Shown one piece after another: positions 8,044-15,369 of a stretch of 39,797 nt of DNA (within the stretch, counting starts at the first letter, position 1; each line of letters begins with the position of its first letter). The notes beneath the pieces were generated by a model that was given only the letters and a program-made list of their open reading frames with translations, ran no database searches and was not told the origin of the DNA. The stretch is from Flavobacteriales bacterium. GTDB taxonomy: Bacteria > Bacteroidota > Bacteroidia > Flavobacteriales_D > Crocinitomicaceae. The DNA is taken from positions 1 to 39,797 of the forward strand of contig CANHBA010000001.1 of the NCBI GenBank assembly GCA_947458985.1. The letters are read 5' to 3'. The position numbers were made by a program, and so were the translations under genes.

Positions 8044-8906
8044 AATTGGCCTAAACTCAAGAGATGAAGGTAGCGGTTTTCACTGATTAAAAACCATAAC
8101 ATGACTGCAAAAATAGCATAGCGAGAAACAAAAGAACCCGCTACAAAAATAATATCTGCACTCGCAAAATGCCAACTGAGAAAAGGAACCAAAAAGAGTA
8201 AACTCACCCAAATTTGAGCCCAATAAAAACTGAAATGGATTGGCGTACTGAGCTCGTATAGGCCAGCATTGAAATGCAAGGCTTTGACCTGGTGCAGCCA
8301 AGGTGTTTGGATGGTACTTAAGCCCTGTACTTTTGGTAAATTTTGGCTGAGATAGTCACTGACCCAATAAGTGCGGCCGTCCGTGCTTTTGAAAAGTTGC
8401 ACCAAATGATTGTCTACGCTGCCATAGGCATGAATACCATAAGCCTGAGCTTGGATGGGCACTTGTTTGGAAGGCAAGAAGTAGTCTAGCCAAACCACAA
8501 AAAATAGGAGCAAGCCCAAGTAAGCCACAGCCTGGTGCCAAAGTCTAATTTTTCCACTTTTCAGTTGTTGAAGGTAGTTTAATTTGTAAGCTTCTTCTTT
8601 GAGTTTTTGTTGGCGGAGTTTTTCGCGGGCAGCGGCTCTTTGTTGCTTATAGGCCTCGAGGTCTTGGTCGTATTGTTGTTGGGTGGCGCGGTATTTTTGT
8701 TCTACTGCTTCAGGCTGAAGCCCACCTTCGCCATTGGTGATTTGTTCGTAGGCGGCTTGTATTTCAATGAATTTGGCGGCAGCTACTTGATTCGGGTTTT
8801 TGTCTGGGTGGTATTTTTTCACCAAAGTGCGGTAAGCCTTTCTAATGGCTTCAGGACTTGCATTTGGCTCAACGCCGAGTGTTTTATATGGATTTCCAGT
8901 CGGCAT
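8040..8906 (-). CDS. Membrane-anchored J-domain protein
   Basis: 288 aa. The N-terminal J-domain (residues 6-70) carries the HPD tripeptide at 33-35 needed to stimulate a DnaK-type Hsp70. A charged coiled-coil of about 45 residues rich in Gln, Lys and Arg follows. Next are a transmembrane segment around 122-143, a region of about 80 residues that is probably extracytoplasmic, and two more hydrophobic helices near 228-247 and 250-276. There is no Gly/Phe-rich region or zinc-finger domain, so this is not DnaJ itself but a specialised J-protein bringing Hsp70 to the membrane. Its start lies inside the end of menE (23-nt overlap) and its stop overlaps the nth start. Client unknown. Confidence 0.85.
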   Translation of the reverse strand: MPTGNPYKTLGVEPNASPEAIRKAYRTLVKKYHPDKNPNQVAAAKFIEIQAAYEQITNGEGGLQPEAVEQKYRATQQQYDQDLEAYKQQRAAAREKLRQQKLKEEAYKLNYLQQLKSGKIRLWHQAVAYLGLLLFFVVWLDYFLPSKQVPIQAQAYGIHAYGSVDNHLVQLFKSTDGRTYWVSDYLSQNLPKVQGLSTIQTPWLHQVKALHFNAGLYELSTPIHFSFYWAQIWVSLLFLVPFLSWHFASADIIFVAGSFVSRYAIFAVMLWFLISENRYLHLLSLGQL

Positions 8907-9897
8907 TGCTCAAAGATTGAAGGATTTCTTTGCGTTGAATTTTGTGGGTGCTTGTGCGCTTGAAAACCTGAATGCAGGCATATTTTTTTGGTATTTCTGC
9001 ACTAGAGAGTCCGAGTCCGTCGAAATGAAGGTAATCTTTGACGATTTCGCCTTCAAAAATGATCCCGACGACTTGTCCCCATTTTTCATCGGTAATACCT
9101 GCGGTGAAGAATGGATTTTGAAAGTGACCAGCCAGTTTTTGTTCGAGGAGTTCAGGAATGATTTTGAATCCGCCGGAGTTAATAGCGTTATCGGCTCTGC
9201 CTAACCAAGTGAAGGTAGTTGAACTGTGAAGGTTGACAAGGTCTTTGGTGTAAAATGCCTGGAGTTGCATTTGTGGGTAGTGGATTACTAAGCAGTCGTT
9301 TTTTGTTGAAAATTGAATGCCGGGTAGGGCGCTGTAATGCGCAACTTCTATGGGGCTAATTTGTTGGAGTGCCACATGAGAAAGCGTTTCGGTCATGCCG
9401 TAGCTTTGCCAAACTTGGAGCCCTGCCGCACGACACGCCGCTTTCAGCACAGGCGTGAGCTCGCCTCCGCCCACTAAAATTTTAGGAATGCGCTTGAGCT
9501 GCTCGAGGTCGTGCAAGAGGCTTTGTTGCAACTGTGTGGGTACCATTGCAATAAAATCGATGGCTTGTTCGAGGTGCTGAAGTGGTCTTGAGCTAGGTTG
9601 TTGGAGGGTCAATTCAAAAGCACCAACTAGAGAACGCGCCATGAGCATTTTTGCGCCAACACTGCTCGTGGGCAAACAAAGGAGTGCTTTGGTTTGTGTA
9701 TTTAACCCTAAAGCGTCAATACTTGCTTTTGCAGAATGCAGCATTTGCGCATGACTAAATCTGAAAATTTGAGGTGCGCCGGTGGTGCCTGAACTCTGGA
9801 TTTCAAAGGTGGCTTGGGCATTCCACTGCTGCAAAAAATATTGGGCTTCTTTTTCGAGAAGTGGGTTGGGTGCTGCAAATATCCAGTTGGCCTGCAT
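8884..9897 (-). CDS. menE: O-succinylbenzoate-CoA ligase-like AMP-forming enzyme (MenE)
   Basis: 337 aa member of the ANL adenylate-forming superfamily, short as is usual for Bacteroidota MenE. It would activate o-succinylbenzoate to its CoA thioester in menaquinone synthesis. Motifs in order: ATP-binding loop SSGTTGAPQ (35-43), LVGGGELTP, the adenine-pocket motif YGMTET, WLGRADNAINSGG with the hinge Asp, and a C-terminal THKIQRKE holding the expected catalytic Lys. The short N-terminus reflects a trimmed N-domain. Other men genes are not in the window, so the substrate is inferred from size and family. The ATG overlaps by one base with the stop of the tau reading frame of dnaX (TGATG), linking its translation to tau rather than to gamma. 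Confidence 0.82.
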   Translation of the reverse strand: MQANWIFAAPNPLLEKEAQYFLQQWNAQATFEIQSSGTTGAPQIFRFSHAQMLHSAKASIDALGLNTQTKALLCLPTSSVGAKMLMARSLVGAFELTLQQPSSRPLQHLEQAIDFIAMVPTQLQQSLLHDLEQLKRIPKILVGGGELTPVLKAACRAAGLQVWQSYGMTETLSHVALQQISPIEVAHYSALPGIQFSTKNDCLVIHYPQMQLQAFYTKDLVNLHSSTTFTWLGRADNAINSGGFKIIPELLEQKLAGHFQNPFFTAGITDEKWGQVVGIIFEGEIVKDYLHFDGLGLSSAEIPKKYACIQVFKRTSTHKIQRKEILQSLSNADWKSI

Positions 9898-10532
9898 CAG
9901 TAATCGATGTCTAGATTGAAACGATTTTTGAGTGTGTGCAGGTTCGGGTTTTTGCGAGCCAATGCAGCAAATTTGTCTTTGCCAGTAAGGAATTTGACTT
10001 CTTCTTCATCGGCGGCGGCTTGCACCAACACGATGTCTAGGTAGAAGTTGTTGAGTTGCTTGCGCATGAATTCTTTAAAGGTAAGCAGGTGGGTTTGGAT
10101 GTAATTTTGCTGAACGAGGTTGTCTACGGTAAGTTCGAGGGTTTCTTCGCCTCTCAAGACAGGGTCTCGCTTGATGAGTGCATTGTAAAAAGTTTCCATG
10201 CCATCTTCTTTGACTTGAAACGCAAATTGTTTCCAGTACATTTTGACGTGATCGAGGTGAAAGCCTTCGCGTGGGAGGTCTTCTTGGCGCACCTGTTGGT
10301 TGCTTTCTTTGTCTTTTTCGAGGGTTTCCCGAATAGAAATCATGTTGGCTTTCACGTTGCCTTGCGGCTTACTCAACTGAATTGCTGGTTCTTTTAAGGG
10401 TAGAGCAGGTGGAGCACTTGTGGTGGTGGGTGCTGCAGTTGTTGTACTCGTTGAAGGAGCGCTGTTGGTTTTGGCTTTTCGCAGTGATTGTTTGGGCGAA
10501 GGGAGGATGTCGATGCGCTCAGTTAGCCCTTT
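9897..10532 (-). CDS. dnaX: DnaX tau-specific C-terminal region (-1 frame continuation of dnaX)
   Basis: This frame has no stop from the A10 run at 10530-10539 to the TGA at 9897. It therefore reads on from the dnaX N-terminal part if the ribosome or polymerase shifts by -1. The first 50 or so residues are a Pro/Ala/Ser/Thr-rich linker. The rest is a compact alpha/beta domain ending in KNPNLHTLKNRFNLDIDY. I recognise this as the C-terminal domain of Bacteroidota DnaX, in which the KNP...LDI ending is characteristic; in tau this part contacts the polymerase and helicase. Joined to the upstream frame it gives a protein of about 580 aa, the usual full length. An in-frame ATG at 10343 could make the last 148 residues appear to be a separate small gene, but that is less likely. 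Confidence 0.85.
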   Translation of the reverse strand, partial: KGLTERIDILPSPKQSLRKAKTNSAPSTSTTTAAPTTTSAPPALPLKEPAIQLSKPQGNVKANMISIRETLEKDKESNQQVRQEDLPREGFHLDHVKMYWKQFAFQVKEDGMETFYNALIKRDPVLRGEETLELTVDNLVQQNYIQTHLLTFKEFMRKQLNNFYLDIVLVQAAADEEEVKFLTGKDKFAALARKNPNLHTLKNRFNLDIDY

Positions 10533-11638
10533 TTTTTTTCTTGCTCTTGCTTGAGGGAGCAGAGCTGCATAAGAGCTACTTCAATGAGAAGCCGCTGGTT
10601 TTTGGAGGCTTTGTAGTCGACATCGGTTTTGGACAGCACCTGCAGGCCTCTGAGGAGTCTTTGTGCTTCAATTTCTGTTGCTTGCTGCACAAAGCGTTGT
10701 TTGATGGTGTCTGGTGTTTCGAGTAAACTTGCGGTTCTGGGGTCTTTGCAAACGAGAATGTTGCGCAGGTGTTCGGCAAGCCCAACAACGAAATGATGGC
10801 CATCAAAGCCTTTTTCGTAGATGTCGTTGAGAATGAGTAGGGCCGAAGAAATGTCTTCTTTTTCAGCGGCGTCGATGACTTTGAAATAGTATTCGTAGTC
10901 TAGGATGTGCAGGTTTTCAAGAACATCTTTGTAGGTGAGCGTGTTGCCGGCAAAGGTAACGAGCTGATCAAAGATAGAAAGGGCGTCGCGCAAGGCGCCA
11001 TCGGCTTTCATGGCTATTTGGTGCAGGGCTTCTGGGTCGGCAGAAACACCTTCTTTGGTAGCAATGGTGCTGAGGTGATCGGCGATGTCCTTGACACGGA
11101 TTCTCTGGAAATCAAAAATTTGACATCTGGAGAGAATAGTGGGGATGATTTTGTGTTTTTCCGTGGTTGCTAAAATAAAAATAGCATGCTTTGGAGGCTC
11201 TTCTAGGGTTTTGAGAAAGGCGTTGAAAGCCGAAGTAGAGAGCATGTGAACCTCGTCGATGATATAAACTTTGTGGCTGCCGAGTTGTGGCGCAATGCGC
11301 ACTTGATCGATGAGGTTGCGGATGTCGTCAACGGAGTTGTTGGAGGCGGCATCTAGCTCGTAAATGTTGAGGGAGTTTCCGGTGTGGAAGGATAGGCAGG
11401 AATCGCATTGGTCACAGGCTTCAATTTCTGATGTAGGGTTGAAGCAATTGATGGTTTTGGCCAGGATACGCGCCGTGGTGGTTTTGCCTACACCCCGTGA
11501 GCCACAAAATAAAAATGCTTGGGCAAGGTGCTGGTTTTTGATGGCATTTTTGAGTGTATTGGTAATGGATTGCTGCCCCACAACCGTGTCAAAGGTTTGC
11601 GGGCGGTATTTGCGTGCCGATACAACGAATTCACTCAT
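10523..11638 (-). CDS. dnaX: DNA polymerase III subunit gamma/tau, zero-frame (gamma-like) product
   Basis: 371 aa in the zero frame. DnaX is the AAA+ motor of the clamp loader. Domains: Walker A GSRGVGKTT (46-54), a zinc-binding cluster C65-C75-C78-C81, Walker B IIDEVHML (126-133), sensor-1 ILATTE, arginine-finger motif LSRCQ (169-173), then the lid and the collar domain III. The frame ends EQEKKKG-stop one codon after the run of ten A residues, leaving a complete clamp-loader core without tau domains. A -1 shift at A10 gives the long tau form (feature 9897-10532). Gene order dnaX-menE-J-nth has overlaps at every junction. A -7 box ends 4 nt before the ATG. Confidence 0.96.
   Translation of the reverse strand: MSEFVVSARKYRPQTFDTVVGQQSITNTLKNAIKNQHLAQAFLFCGSRGVGKTTTARILAKTINCFNPTSEIEACDQCDSCLSFHTGNSLNIYELDAASNNSVDDIRNLIDQVRIAPQLGSHKVYIIDEVHMLSTSAFNAFLKTLEEPPKHAIFILATTEKHKIIPTILSRCQIFDFQRIRVKDIADHLSTIATKEGVSADPEALHQIAMKADGALRDALSIFDQLVTFAGNTLTYKDVLENLHILDYEYYFKVIDAAEKEDISSALLILNDIYEKGFDGHHFVVGLAEHLRNILVCKDPRTASLLETPDTIKQRFVQQATEIEAQRLLRGLQVLSKTDVDYKASKNQRLLIEVALMQLCSLKQEQEKKKG
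10526..10540 (-). other. dnaX slippery site: A10 run containing in-frame A AAA AAG
   Basis: Reading the minus strand: G, ten A residues (10539-10530), then GGG. In the zero frame this is GAA AAA AAA AAG GGC TAA, so the heptamer A AAA AAG (10535-10529) has exactly the phase of the known E. coli dnaX -1 frameshift site. The run is also long enough for transcriptional slippage, as described for Thermus dnaX. Zero frame stops one codon later; the -1 frame (AAA AAA GGG CTA ACT GAG) is open for 211 more residues. No upstream Shine-Dalgarno-like stimulator is obvious. Confidence 0.8.
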
Positions 11639-11642
11639 AGCT

Positions 11643-11650
11643 CAAAGATA
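11643..11650 (-). promoter_or_regulatory. dnaX operon -7 promoter box
   Basis: TATCTTTG on the minus strand matches TAnnTTTG exactly and ends 4 nt before the dnaX ATG at 11638, predicting a leaderless mRNA. No convincing TTTG is found at the usual 19-20 nt upstream distance. Confidence 0.5.
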
Positions 11651-11672
11651 CCGCTTATTTTTAAAAATATGC

Positions 11673-11696
11673 AGCGAAGATATCAACACTTCGGCT
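11673..11696 (-). terminator. Weak hairpin overlapping the stop of the BNR-repeat gene
   Basis: On the minus strand AGCCGAAG and CTTCGCT can pair across a 9-nt loop with one bulged C, followed after a few bases by a short T-run (ATATTTTTAAAA). The stem begins inside the TAG stop. Pairing is imperfect, so this is a tentative call. Confidence 0.35.
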
Positions 11697-13209
11697 AATT
11701 TTTGAGCAATTTAAATTGTTGGCGTCCGACCGACAAGAAGTAAGTTCCTGCAGGAAAAGAACTGAGGTCAAGTTGCTGTTCTAGGGTACCCATTAAAACT
11801 ACTTTTCCATCTTGGTTACAAACTTCGAAAGCTTGCCCGTTACAGACTACTGGAACTTCAAAAATACCAAAACTAGGATTGGGGTAAATAGGCAAAGCTG
11901 TAGGGATTTGCTGCACAAAATTGGTGCTGTCGTTTTGATTGTAGCGATTGAGGTAGATTTTCAAACTGCCACTGCGTACATCGCCCCAAACAGTATAAAG
12001 TTGATTGTTTTGAAATTGTACATTTAAGAAGTCGTTGCCATTTTCAAGTAAGATGGAATCGTGTGCAACATTCGGGCTAATTGTAAATTCGGCGCCCCAA
12101 GACTGATTGCTTTGAATGCGGCAAAAGATTTGGCTGGCGCTACTATAAGTTCCAGGGCTGCCATTGCGGCGGTCTCGCCAGCAAACGGCAAGGTCGCCAT
12201 CGGTGTCGTAGTCTGCCCAAATTAAATCTTGTATAACGCCATTGGCTTGCGGGTCGTTGTTTACTCTGGATGGTGCACTCCATGTGCTGCCATTTTTTTC
12301 AATAAAGGCGATATCAGGATCTCCAAATACAGCAGTCATAAAGAAATAGGCAGCGCGTCCAGAATTAGTTGGGTCAAGCGCCAAATGCGGGCCGCTCTTG
12401 AGGGTGTCGTTTCCGGCGCCAAAGCCAAGGCCTTGAAAGGCTGTTTGGTAGCTGTAAAATGATGCAGGTGCGGTTTTGTTGACCTCTACCACTCTAGGTA
12501 AAATACTCTGGGCTGTTTCAAAGCTTGGATACGCTGCCATAAATGTGCCGTCGTTGGCAAATGCAGGCGAAGGCATTGGTTGAGGTATCGCGCTGCCCGC
12601 TAAAAACGGCGCTGCATCGAGTTCTTGTAAACTGAAGCTCGCACCGCCATCTGATGAGATTGCCGTATAAGGATGATACGGTGCTTGCACAAGTGTTGGT
12701 TGCTTGGCGTTTGTACTCGTAATGACGATGCTTCCTGTTAATGGATCTACTGCAATCCAAGGGCGGTCAATACACAGTTTATTCGGACATGAAGCGATGG
12801 ATCTTGCCAACACGGCTGCCCCCCAACTGAGGCCTCCATCGGTGGATTTTCTGCAAATGACGGCGCCATTTGTAAAATTGACGTTGTCGTAGTCAATATA
12901 TGCCATGTAAAGGTTGCCATTGAGGTCAAAGCCGAGCGAAACATCGGCACTGCTGTTGCCTGCTTGTTGATGCGCTTGCCAAACAGGCGCTGACCACGTG
13001 TTGCCTCCATCTAATGAAACAACGCTTTTGATCACAATTTTTTGATTGAATTGAAAACCCATCCAGGCCGCCACCAAATGTTGCTCATTTTGGGGATTGA
13101 CTGCCAAATACGGCTCACCTTCAAAAATATTTCCGCTCGAGATTAGTGTGTTTTGTGCAGTTGCGCTTAGCAGTGAAAAAGCGCTAAGCAACAATAATAA
13201 TAACTTCAT
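11695..13209 (-). CDS. Secreted BNR-repeat (sialidase-like propeller) protein with T9SS sorting domain
   Basis: 504 aa from the ATG at 13209, chosen because it starts a strong signal peptide (MKLLLLLLSAFSLLSATAQ); frames further upstream add an unlikely Pro-rich leader. The central region contains Asp-box/BNR motifs of the S-x-D-G-G-x-x-W type (SLDGGNTW, STDGGLSW, SSDGGASF), each marking a blade of a sialidase-like beta-propeller. The last 75 or so residues form a type A T9SS C-terminal sorting domain (IYPNPSFGIFEV ... QLDLSSFPAGTYFLSV ... FKLLKN). It is thus exported by Sec, then T9SS, to the cell surface or medium. Sialidase catalytic residues cannot be assigned by eye; many such proteins are not sialidases. 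It lies alone between the dnaX operon and the M16 terminator. Confidence 0.85.
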   Translation of the reverse strand: MKLLLLLLSAFSLLSATAQNTLISSGNIFEGEPYLAVNPQNEQHLVAAWMGFQFNQKIVIKSVVSLDGGNTWSAPVWQAHQQAGNSSADVSLGFDLNGNLYMAYIDYDNVNFTNGAVICRKSTDGGLSWGAAVLARSIASCPNKLCIDRPWIAVDPLTGSIVITSTNAKQPTLVQAPYHPYTAISSDGGASFSLQELDAAPFLAGSAIPQPMPSPAFANDGTFMAAYPSFETAQSILPRVVEVNKTAPASFYSYQTAFQGLGFGAGNDTLKSGPHLALDPTNSGRAAYFFMTAVFGDPDIAFIEKNGSTWSAPSRVNNDPQANGVIQDLIWADYDTDGDLAVCWRDRRNGSPGTYSSASQIFCRIQSNQSWGAEFTISPNVAHDSILLENGNDFLNVQFQNNQLYTVWGDVRSGSLKIYLNRYNQNDSTNFVQQIPTALPIYPNPSFGIFEVPVVCNGQAFEVCNQDGKVVLMGTLEQQLDLSSFPAGTYFLSVGRQQFKLLKN

Positions 13210-13240
13210 ATTTTTGGTATTAAAGGCAAGAAACAACTTT

Positions 13241-13273
13241 ACAAAAATAAAAAAGCCACTCGAGAGTGGCTTT
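13241..13273 (-). terminator. Rho-independent terminator of the M16 peptidase operon
   Basis: Minus strand: AAAGCCACT, loop CTCG, AGTGGCTTT (13273-13252), a 9-bp stem with a 4-nt loop, followed by TTTATTTTTGT. It starts 10 nt after the stop of the inactive M16 gene. Confidence 0.85.
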
Positions 13274-13282
13274 AAAATTGGT

Positions 13283-15364
13283 CTAAAAATCGGTGGGCAA
13301 TACTGCTTTCGGATTGACTTCAATAGTTTTGACAACTCCGTTTAAGGTCATTTTGCCAACGCTCATGCTGAAGGAGTGAGCGAACATCATGCCGTTGACA
13401 AGCTTGAAGTCAGAGAAAGATGTTGTTGTTTCTACGAGTTCATCGCCAACTTTGCGCAGGTTGGTAGAACGCAGCTTCATGAAAGTATTGGTTGTGAAGT
13501 AATCGTAGTTCTCAGCTTGGCCGTCGGTGGTGTATAACACATAGCAATCTTGACCATCAATGGCTTCAATGCCTTTGAGTTCGTAGTTCATGCCTTTGGC
13601 CTTGTAGTTGAGTTCAGGGATGAGCCCGCTCGCTTTTTGCTTGGCAGCGATTTCTTCTGCTTTGAGGTCTTCGCGGCCATTTTGCATGCTAAACGTGTAG
13701 CCGCTTACGCCGTCAAAATATGATTTTTGCAAAACCATTCCGGGCATTTCCATTTTGCTCGCTTCTTTGACACCTTCCCAGAAGTAGTCTGTAGAGCTAA
13801 GGGCAAAAGGAATTTGCTCCGAACTCAACTCAGAAACACGCACATATGATTTGATCGCTTTTACTTTTTTGAGCGCGGCTTTTTTAGAGCTGGTTGCTGT
13901 CAGGGCCATTACATAACTATCGAGGAGTTGATCGGCGCTGATATCAGCTGTTTTGGTTTCTTTGATGGCAGCACCAAAAGCATCTAGTTTCTCGATTTTA
14001 CCGTCACTGTCGAAAGGCAAGAGTTTGGGTAAAATTTCTTCGTTACCCACCACAATAATGTGGCAGTTTTTGGCGGTGAAATACTGTTGGGCAACGCGGA
14101 GGACATCTTCTTTGGTAATGGCCTCGAGTTGTTGCAAGTACTTTTGGTAGTAATCCGGAGCTAATTTTAGTTTGATGGTATTCAAGGCAAAACGCGCAAC
14201 TGTTTGCGGACGCTCCAAAGAACGTGCAAAACCACCAGCCATGTTGTTTTTAGTGAGGCTGAGTTCTTCGTCGGTAACCTGCGCTTCAATGATACCTGCA
14301 AATTCTTTCAGGATTTCAGTGATGGCGGAGTCCGTTACTGCATTTTTGAAATTGCCACCCGCAGACATCCAAGAGCCATTTTCGGTGATGTTCAAAGAGG
14401 AATAACAGCCGTAAGTAAAGGCTTTGTCTTCGCGAAGGTTTTGCATCAGGCGCGTCCCAAAACCGCCCCCGCCTAAAATGCCGTTCAAGACATTTAGTGC
14501 GAGTTGGTCTTTGTGACCTGCGCGCATATCAATAGGAAAGGTGACATATACAACAGATTGTACAGCTCCCGGTTTTTTGACAAAAATGACGCGGTTGCCT
14601 TTGTCAAATTGGCCTTTGCCTAAAGAAGCTTGGTAAGCTGGCCCACCTTGCCATGTCGCAAAATAAGTTTGAACCAACGCTTCGGTTTCAGCTCTTGTGA
14701 TGTCGCCCACAACAACTAAATAACTCCCTTGCGGGGTAAAAGTGCTTTTGTAGTAAGCGAGTAGGTCTTCGCGTGAAATATTTTGAAGTGTGGCTTCGGT
14801 CATGATTTCGCCGAGCGGATGGTTCGGAAAGTTTACAGCGCGCGTGGCATTGCTGGCCATCTCTCCTGCGTCTGCTTTGGTCGATTGCAAGCCCGATAAA
14901 TTTTGCTTGCGCACGCGTTCTACTTCGCTTTCAGGGAAGTTGGCATTGTACAACACGTCGGTCATGAGGTCGAGGCCTTTACTGAGGTGCTTGGTGAGGC
15001 AACCTAAGTACATGCTAGAAGAACCAGCAGAAAGATCGGCGCCGATGAAGTCGATTTCGCGATCGAGTTGGTCTTTGGAGCGGGTAGTGGTACCCGACAT
15101 CAGTAAAGAACCAGTAAAATCAGCCAAACCTGCTTTGTTACCTTCTAAGCGCGGCGTGTTGCCGAGACTCAGTTCGATAGATACTTTTGGAATTTTGTGG
15201 TTTTCAGATAAAATAACCGTGATTCCATTTGAGGTTGTGAAAACCTGCGAAGCAGGAATGTTGATTTTTTGTGCCGCCGCTGGAGCTGGTCTTTGAGATC
15301 GATCGAGTTGTGCAAAAACACTGTTGGTCAAGATCAATACCACGAGGAGATATAGACTTTTCAT
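13283..15364 (-). CDS. M16 peptidase-like protein without the zinc motif, with C-terminal extra domain
   Basis: 693 aa, exported (signal peptide MKSLYLLVVLILTNSVFA). Two M16 (insulinase/mitochondrial-processing-peptidase) half-domains cover roughly residues 35-460. Where the catalytic HxxEH helix should be, the sequence reads GLADFTGSLLMSG, so the zinc ligands are lost. Substrate-groove features remain, including the Gly-rich NGILGGGGFGTRL and FTYGCYSSL. Residues of about 470-693 form an added domain that resembles a lipoprotein-carrier-like beta fold (GQDCYVLYTTDGQAENYDYFTTNTFMKLR). It follows the active M16 gene after 5 nt, and such pairs typically make a heterodimer with one active and one inactive subunit. 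Location is probably periplasmic. Confidence 0.9.
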   Translation of the reverse strand: MKSLYLLVVLILTNSVFAQLDRSQRPAPAAAQKINIPASQVFTTSNGITVILSENHKIPKVSIELSLGNTPRLEGNKAGLADFTGSLLMSGTTTRSKDQLDREIDFIGADLSAGSSSMYLGCLTKHLSKGLDLMTDVLYNANFPESEVERVRKQNLSGLQSTKADAGEMASNATRAVNFPNHPLGEIMTEATLQNISREDLLAYYKSTFTPQGSYLVVVGDITRAETEALVQTYFATWQGGPAYQASLGKGQFDKGNRVIFVKKPGAVQSVVYVTFPIDMRAGHKDQLALNVLNGILGGGGFGTRLMQNLREDKAFTYGCYSSLNITENGSWMSAGGNFKNAVTDSAITEILKEFAGIIEAQVTDEELSLTKNNMAGGFARSLERPQTVARFALNTIKLKLAPDYYQKYLQQLEAITKEDVLRVAQQYFTAKNCHIIVVGNEEILPKLLPFDSDGKIEKLDAFGAAIKETKTADISADQLLDSYVMALTATSSKKAALKKVKAIKSYVRVSELSSEQIPFALSSTDYFWEGVKEASKMEMPGMVLQKSYFDGVSGYTFSMQNGREDLKAEEIAAKQKASGLIPELNYKAKGMNYELKGIEAIDGQDCYVLYTTDGQAENYDYFTTNTFMKLRSTNLRKVGDELVETTTSFSDFKLVNGMMFAHSFSMSVGKMTLNGVVKTIEVNPKAVLPTDF

Positions 15365-15369
15365 GAGGC

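Noticed and set aside
9897..10376. A stand-alone 159-aa hypothetical gene between menE and dnaX
   Set aside because: Its frame is open all the way back to the A10 run in dnaX and its ending matches the DnaX tau C-terminus, so it is the tau extension rather than a separate gene.
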